Shown here piece by piece: positions 62,444 through 64,000 of a stretch of DNA of 64,000 nucleotides. The notes beneath the pieces were generated by a model. It saw nothing but the letters and a program-made list of their open reading frames with translations. It made no database searches and had not been told where the DNA came from. Source of the stretch: JAUIAI01 sp049680625 (GTDB taxonomy: Bacteria > Pseudomonadota > Gammaproteobacteria > Burkholderiales > Burkholderiaceae_E); the NCBI GenBank assembly GCA_049680625.1, contig JBAUID010000151.1, positions 27,462 to 91,461 on the forward strand. Direction: 5' to 3'. Made by a program: the position numbers and the translations under genes. The first letter of the stretch is position 1, and each line of letters opens with the position of its first letter.

Positions 62444-63844
62444 ATGAGTACACGCAGGAACTTTTTTCGGTCTTCGGCAGTCGCTGGCGCCGCGGTGGCA
62501 GCGGCTAGCGTCAGTAAGGTTAGCATGGCCGCCCTGCCCGACGTGGTGACACAAAATAGCCCCGCAACTGCGCAGCCATTGCAACCGCAGACTGGTCAAC
62601 CTTATAACCCGGTTGCCACGCTTAACGGTTGGACATTGCCGTGGCGTATGAAAAACGGCATCAAAGAATTTCACCTGGTTGCTGAACCGGTTGTCCGGGA
62701 AATGGCACCGGGTTTTAACGCCCACTTATGGGGCTACAACGGGCAAAGCCCCGGGCCGACAATCGAAGTTGTCGAAGGTGACAAAGTTCGTATTTATGTC
62801 ACGAACAAACTTCCCGAGCACACGAGTATCCACTGGCACGGTCAACGTCTCCCCAACGGCATGGACGGCGTCTCCGGTCTGAACCAACCGGCAATTAAGC
62901 CGGGCAAAACTTTTGTGTATGAGTTCGAGGCCCGGCGACCCGGTACATTTATGTACCACCCGCATGCTGACGAAATGACCCAAATGGCCATGGGCATGAT
63001 GGGGTTTTGGGTTACCCACCCCAAAGGCAAGCACCCGTTAATTGACCCGGTCGACCGCGATTATTGTTTCTTGCTGAATGCCTACGATATTGACCCCGGC
63101 AGCTACACGCCCAAAATCATGACGATGCTTGATTTCAACCTCTGGTCATGGAACAGCCGGATCTTTCCCGGTATCGACCCATTAGTCGCACGCAAGAACG
63201 ATAAGGTACGCATTAGAATCGGCAACCTCACGATGACTAATCACCCGATCCACCTGCACGGCGTAGAGTTCCTGGTCACCGGCACCGATGGCGGGCCCAC
63301 ACCAAAAACCGCCCGACAATATGAAGTCACTACCGATATTGCCGTGGGACAAATGCGGCAAATCGATTTTCTTGCAGATGAACCAGGCGACTGGGCGTTT
63401 CATTGCCACAAGAGTCACCACGCAATGAACGCAATGGGACATGATGTCCCAACCATGATTGGGGTGGACCACACAGGCATTATTGAGGGTGTACGTGGGC
63501 TGATCCCAGACTACATGGCGATGAGCGAACGCGGCATGGCCGATATGACTGAAATGCAAATGCCTATCCCGGACAACACGACGCCAATGATGACTGGAGA
63601 TGGCCCCTTTGGCTCGGTCGAAATGGGCGGAATGTTCAGCATCTTGAAAGTCCGCGACGATCAAGCTGCGGGTGATTATTCGGACCCGGGTTGGTACCAG
63701 CATCCGCCTGGTACCGTCGCTTACGAATTTACAGGTCAGACTGCCGAACCAAAGCGCTCAGCTGCTCCCGGCCAGGGCACGATGAAGTTGGCAAAAAAAC
63801 TTAAAAATCCAATTGAAGTTTCAGTCCGTAAACCAAAGCACTAA
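62444..63844 (+). CDS. Multicopper oxidase, Tat-exported
   Basis: The 466-residue oxidase has a twin-Arg signal (STRRNFFRSSAVAGAAVA) and cupredoxin domains with all four His-rich copper motifs: TSIHWHGQRLPNG, FMYHPHADEMTQMA, HPIHLHGVEF and FHCHKSHHAMNAMGH. The Met- and His-rich C-terminal region (MADMTEMQMPI) may bind additional copper. This class, often called CopA-like or CueO-like, oxidises cuprous ions or phenolics in the periplasm. It follows the TolC-like gene by 31 bp. Confidence 0.92.
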   Translation: MSTRRNFFRSSAVAGAAVAAASVSKVSMAALPDVVTQNSPATAQPLQPQTGQPYNPVATLNGWTLPWRMKNGIKEFHLVAEPVVREMAPGFNAHLWGYNGQSPGPTIEVVEGDKVRIYVTNKLPEHTSIHWHGQRLPNGMDGVSGLNQPAIKPGKTFVYEFEARRPGTFMYHPHADEMTQMAMGMMGFWVTHPKGKHPLIDPVDRDYCFLLNAYDIDPGSYTPKIMTMLDFNLWSWNSRIFPGIDPLVARKNDKVRIRIGNLTMTNHPIHLHGVEFLVTGTDGGPTPKTARQYEVTTDIAVGQMRQIDFLADEPGDWAFHCHKSHHAMNAMGHDVPTMIGVDHTGIIEGVRGLIPDYMAMSERGMADMTEMQMPIPDNTTPMMTGDGPFGSVEMGGMFSILKVRDDQAAGDYSDPGWYQHPPGTVAYEFTGQTAEPKRSAAPGQGTMKLAKKLKNPIEVSVRKPKH

Positions 63845-63922
63845 TTAGCCGTTATATCCTTTTCAGCAAATTTCACGACAAGTAGCAGCGAAGGGAAATC
63901 AAACCTAGATGGAGTCAAAACC

Positions 63923-64000
63923 TTGAAGAATTTGCGCGTTTCTGGAGTTTCAGTATTCTTCGGTATTTTTTTCGTATCCTCCGCTGCCTTCACAGCCGAG
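63923..64000 (+). CDS. Exported protein, 5' end only
   Basis: Only 26 codons are visible, starting at TTG 63923 with a GGAG site 9 bp upstream. They encode a basic start and a hydrophobic stretch ending VSSAAFTAE, which is a signal peptide with probable cleavage after FTA. Following a TolC-like and multicopper oxidase gene, a small copper-binding or cupredoxin protein is a reasonable guess, but nothing of the mature protein is in the window. Confidence 0.65.
   Translation, partial: MKNLRVSGVSVFFGIFFVSSAAFTAE

Noticed and set aside
1..64000. CRISPR array, insertion sequence or prophage
   Set aside because: No regularly spaced repeats, transposase, integrase or phage structural gene was seen; the only long duplicated segment is the dctM 3' end.

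Overview
The window reads as one contiguous piece of a gammaproteobacterial chromosome (moderately high GC, mostly tight operons, RuvC-RuvA-RuvB and Tol-Pal clusters in the usual order, DusB-Fis pair). The organism appears to be a free-living Gram-negative, probably marine or otherwise oligotrophic, able to oxidise methanol or other alcohols with a lanthanide-type PQQ dehydrogenase and rich in TRAP transporters. I cannot name a genus from sequence alone.

Layout. 1-2825: peptidoglycan-sugar recycling pair amgK (cut by the left edge) and murU, then an M24 aminopeptidase. 3263-9149: dusB-fis, purH, ruvCAB and a rhomboid protease. 9486-15760: complete ybgC-tolQ-tolR-tolA-tolB-pal-cpoB cluster with a very long TolA, followed by tRNA-Lys with a clear sigma70 promoter. 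16069-22588: phenylalanine hydroxylase, a TAXI-type TRAP transporter, a small lipoprotein, a DUF2062 protein and an M20 peptidase. 22589-28088: an FG-GAP gene relic, then a sulfur/siroheme module (CbiX-type chelatase, CysB-like regulator, divergent CysI-like reductase, DUF934 protein, uroporphyrinogen-III methyltransferase). 28135-36389: aldo/keto reductase, Uup-type ABC-F protein, two-subunit Rieske oxygenase and a DctPQM TRAP transporter.

36530-54050 is the PQQ/alcohol-oxidation island. On the minus strand an apparent six-gene operon carries a XoxF-like dehydrogenase, a XoxJ-like binding protein fused to a c-type cytochrome, a TolQ/ExbB-like plus TolR/ExbD-like pair, a small membrane protein and a lipoprotein. 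Divergently, a NosR/NirI-type flavin/iron-sulfur membrane protein is followed by the flavin transferase ApbE. After a stretch of gene relics come pqqA (24 residues), pqqB, pqqC, pqqD and pqqE, and then a four-gene set (binding protein, beta-propeller, ABC ATPase, ABC permease) of the type found beside PQQ alcohol dehydrogenases. 54072-56552 is a second, convergent NitT/TauT-type ABC transporter.

56741-64000 holds a DUF1800-DUF1501 pair, a decayed copy of the 3' end of dctM, and a probable copper-handling run: OmpA-like protein, TolC-like lipoprotein, multicopper oxidase and the first 26 codons of another exported protein.

The most interesting element is the operon in which an ExbB/ExbD-type proton-channel pair, whose ExbD-like partner has an unusual periplasmic domain, is embedded directly behind xoxF and a xoxJ-cytochrome fusion. 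The region also contains several relics: a molybdenum hydroxylase, an alpha/beta-hydrolase-like gene, an FG-GAP protein and dctM.
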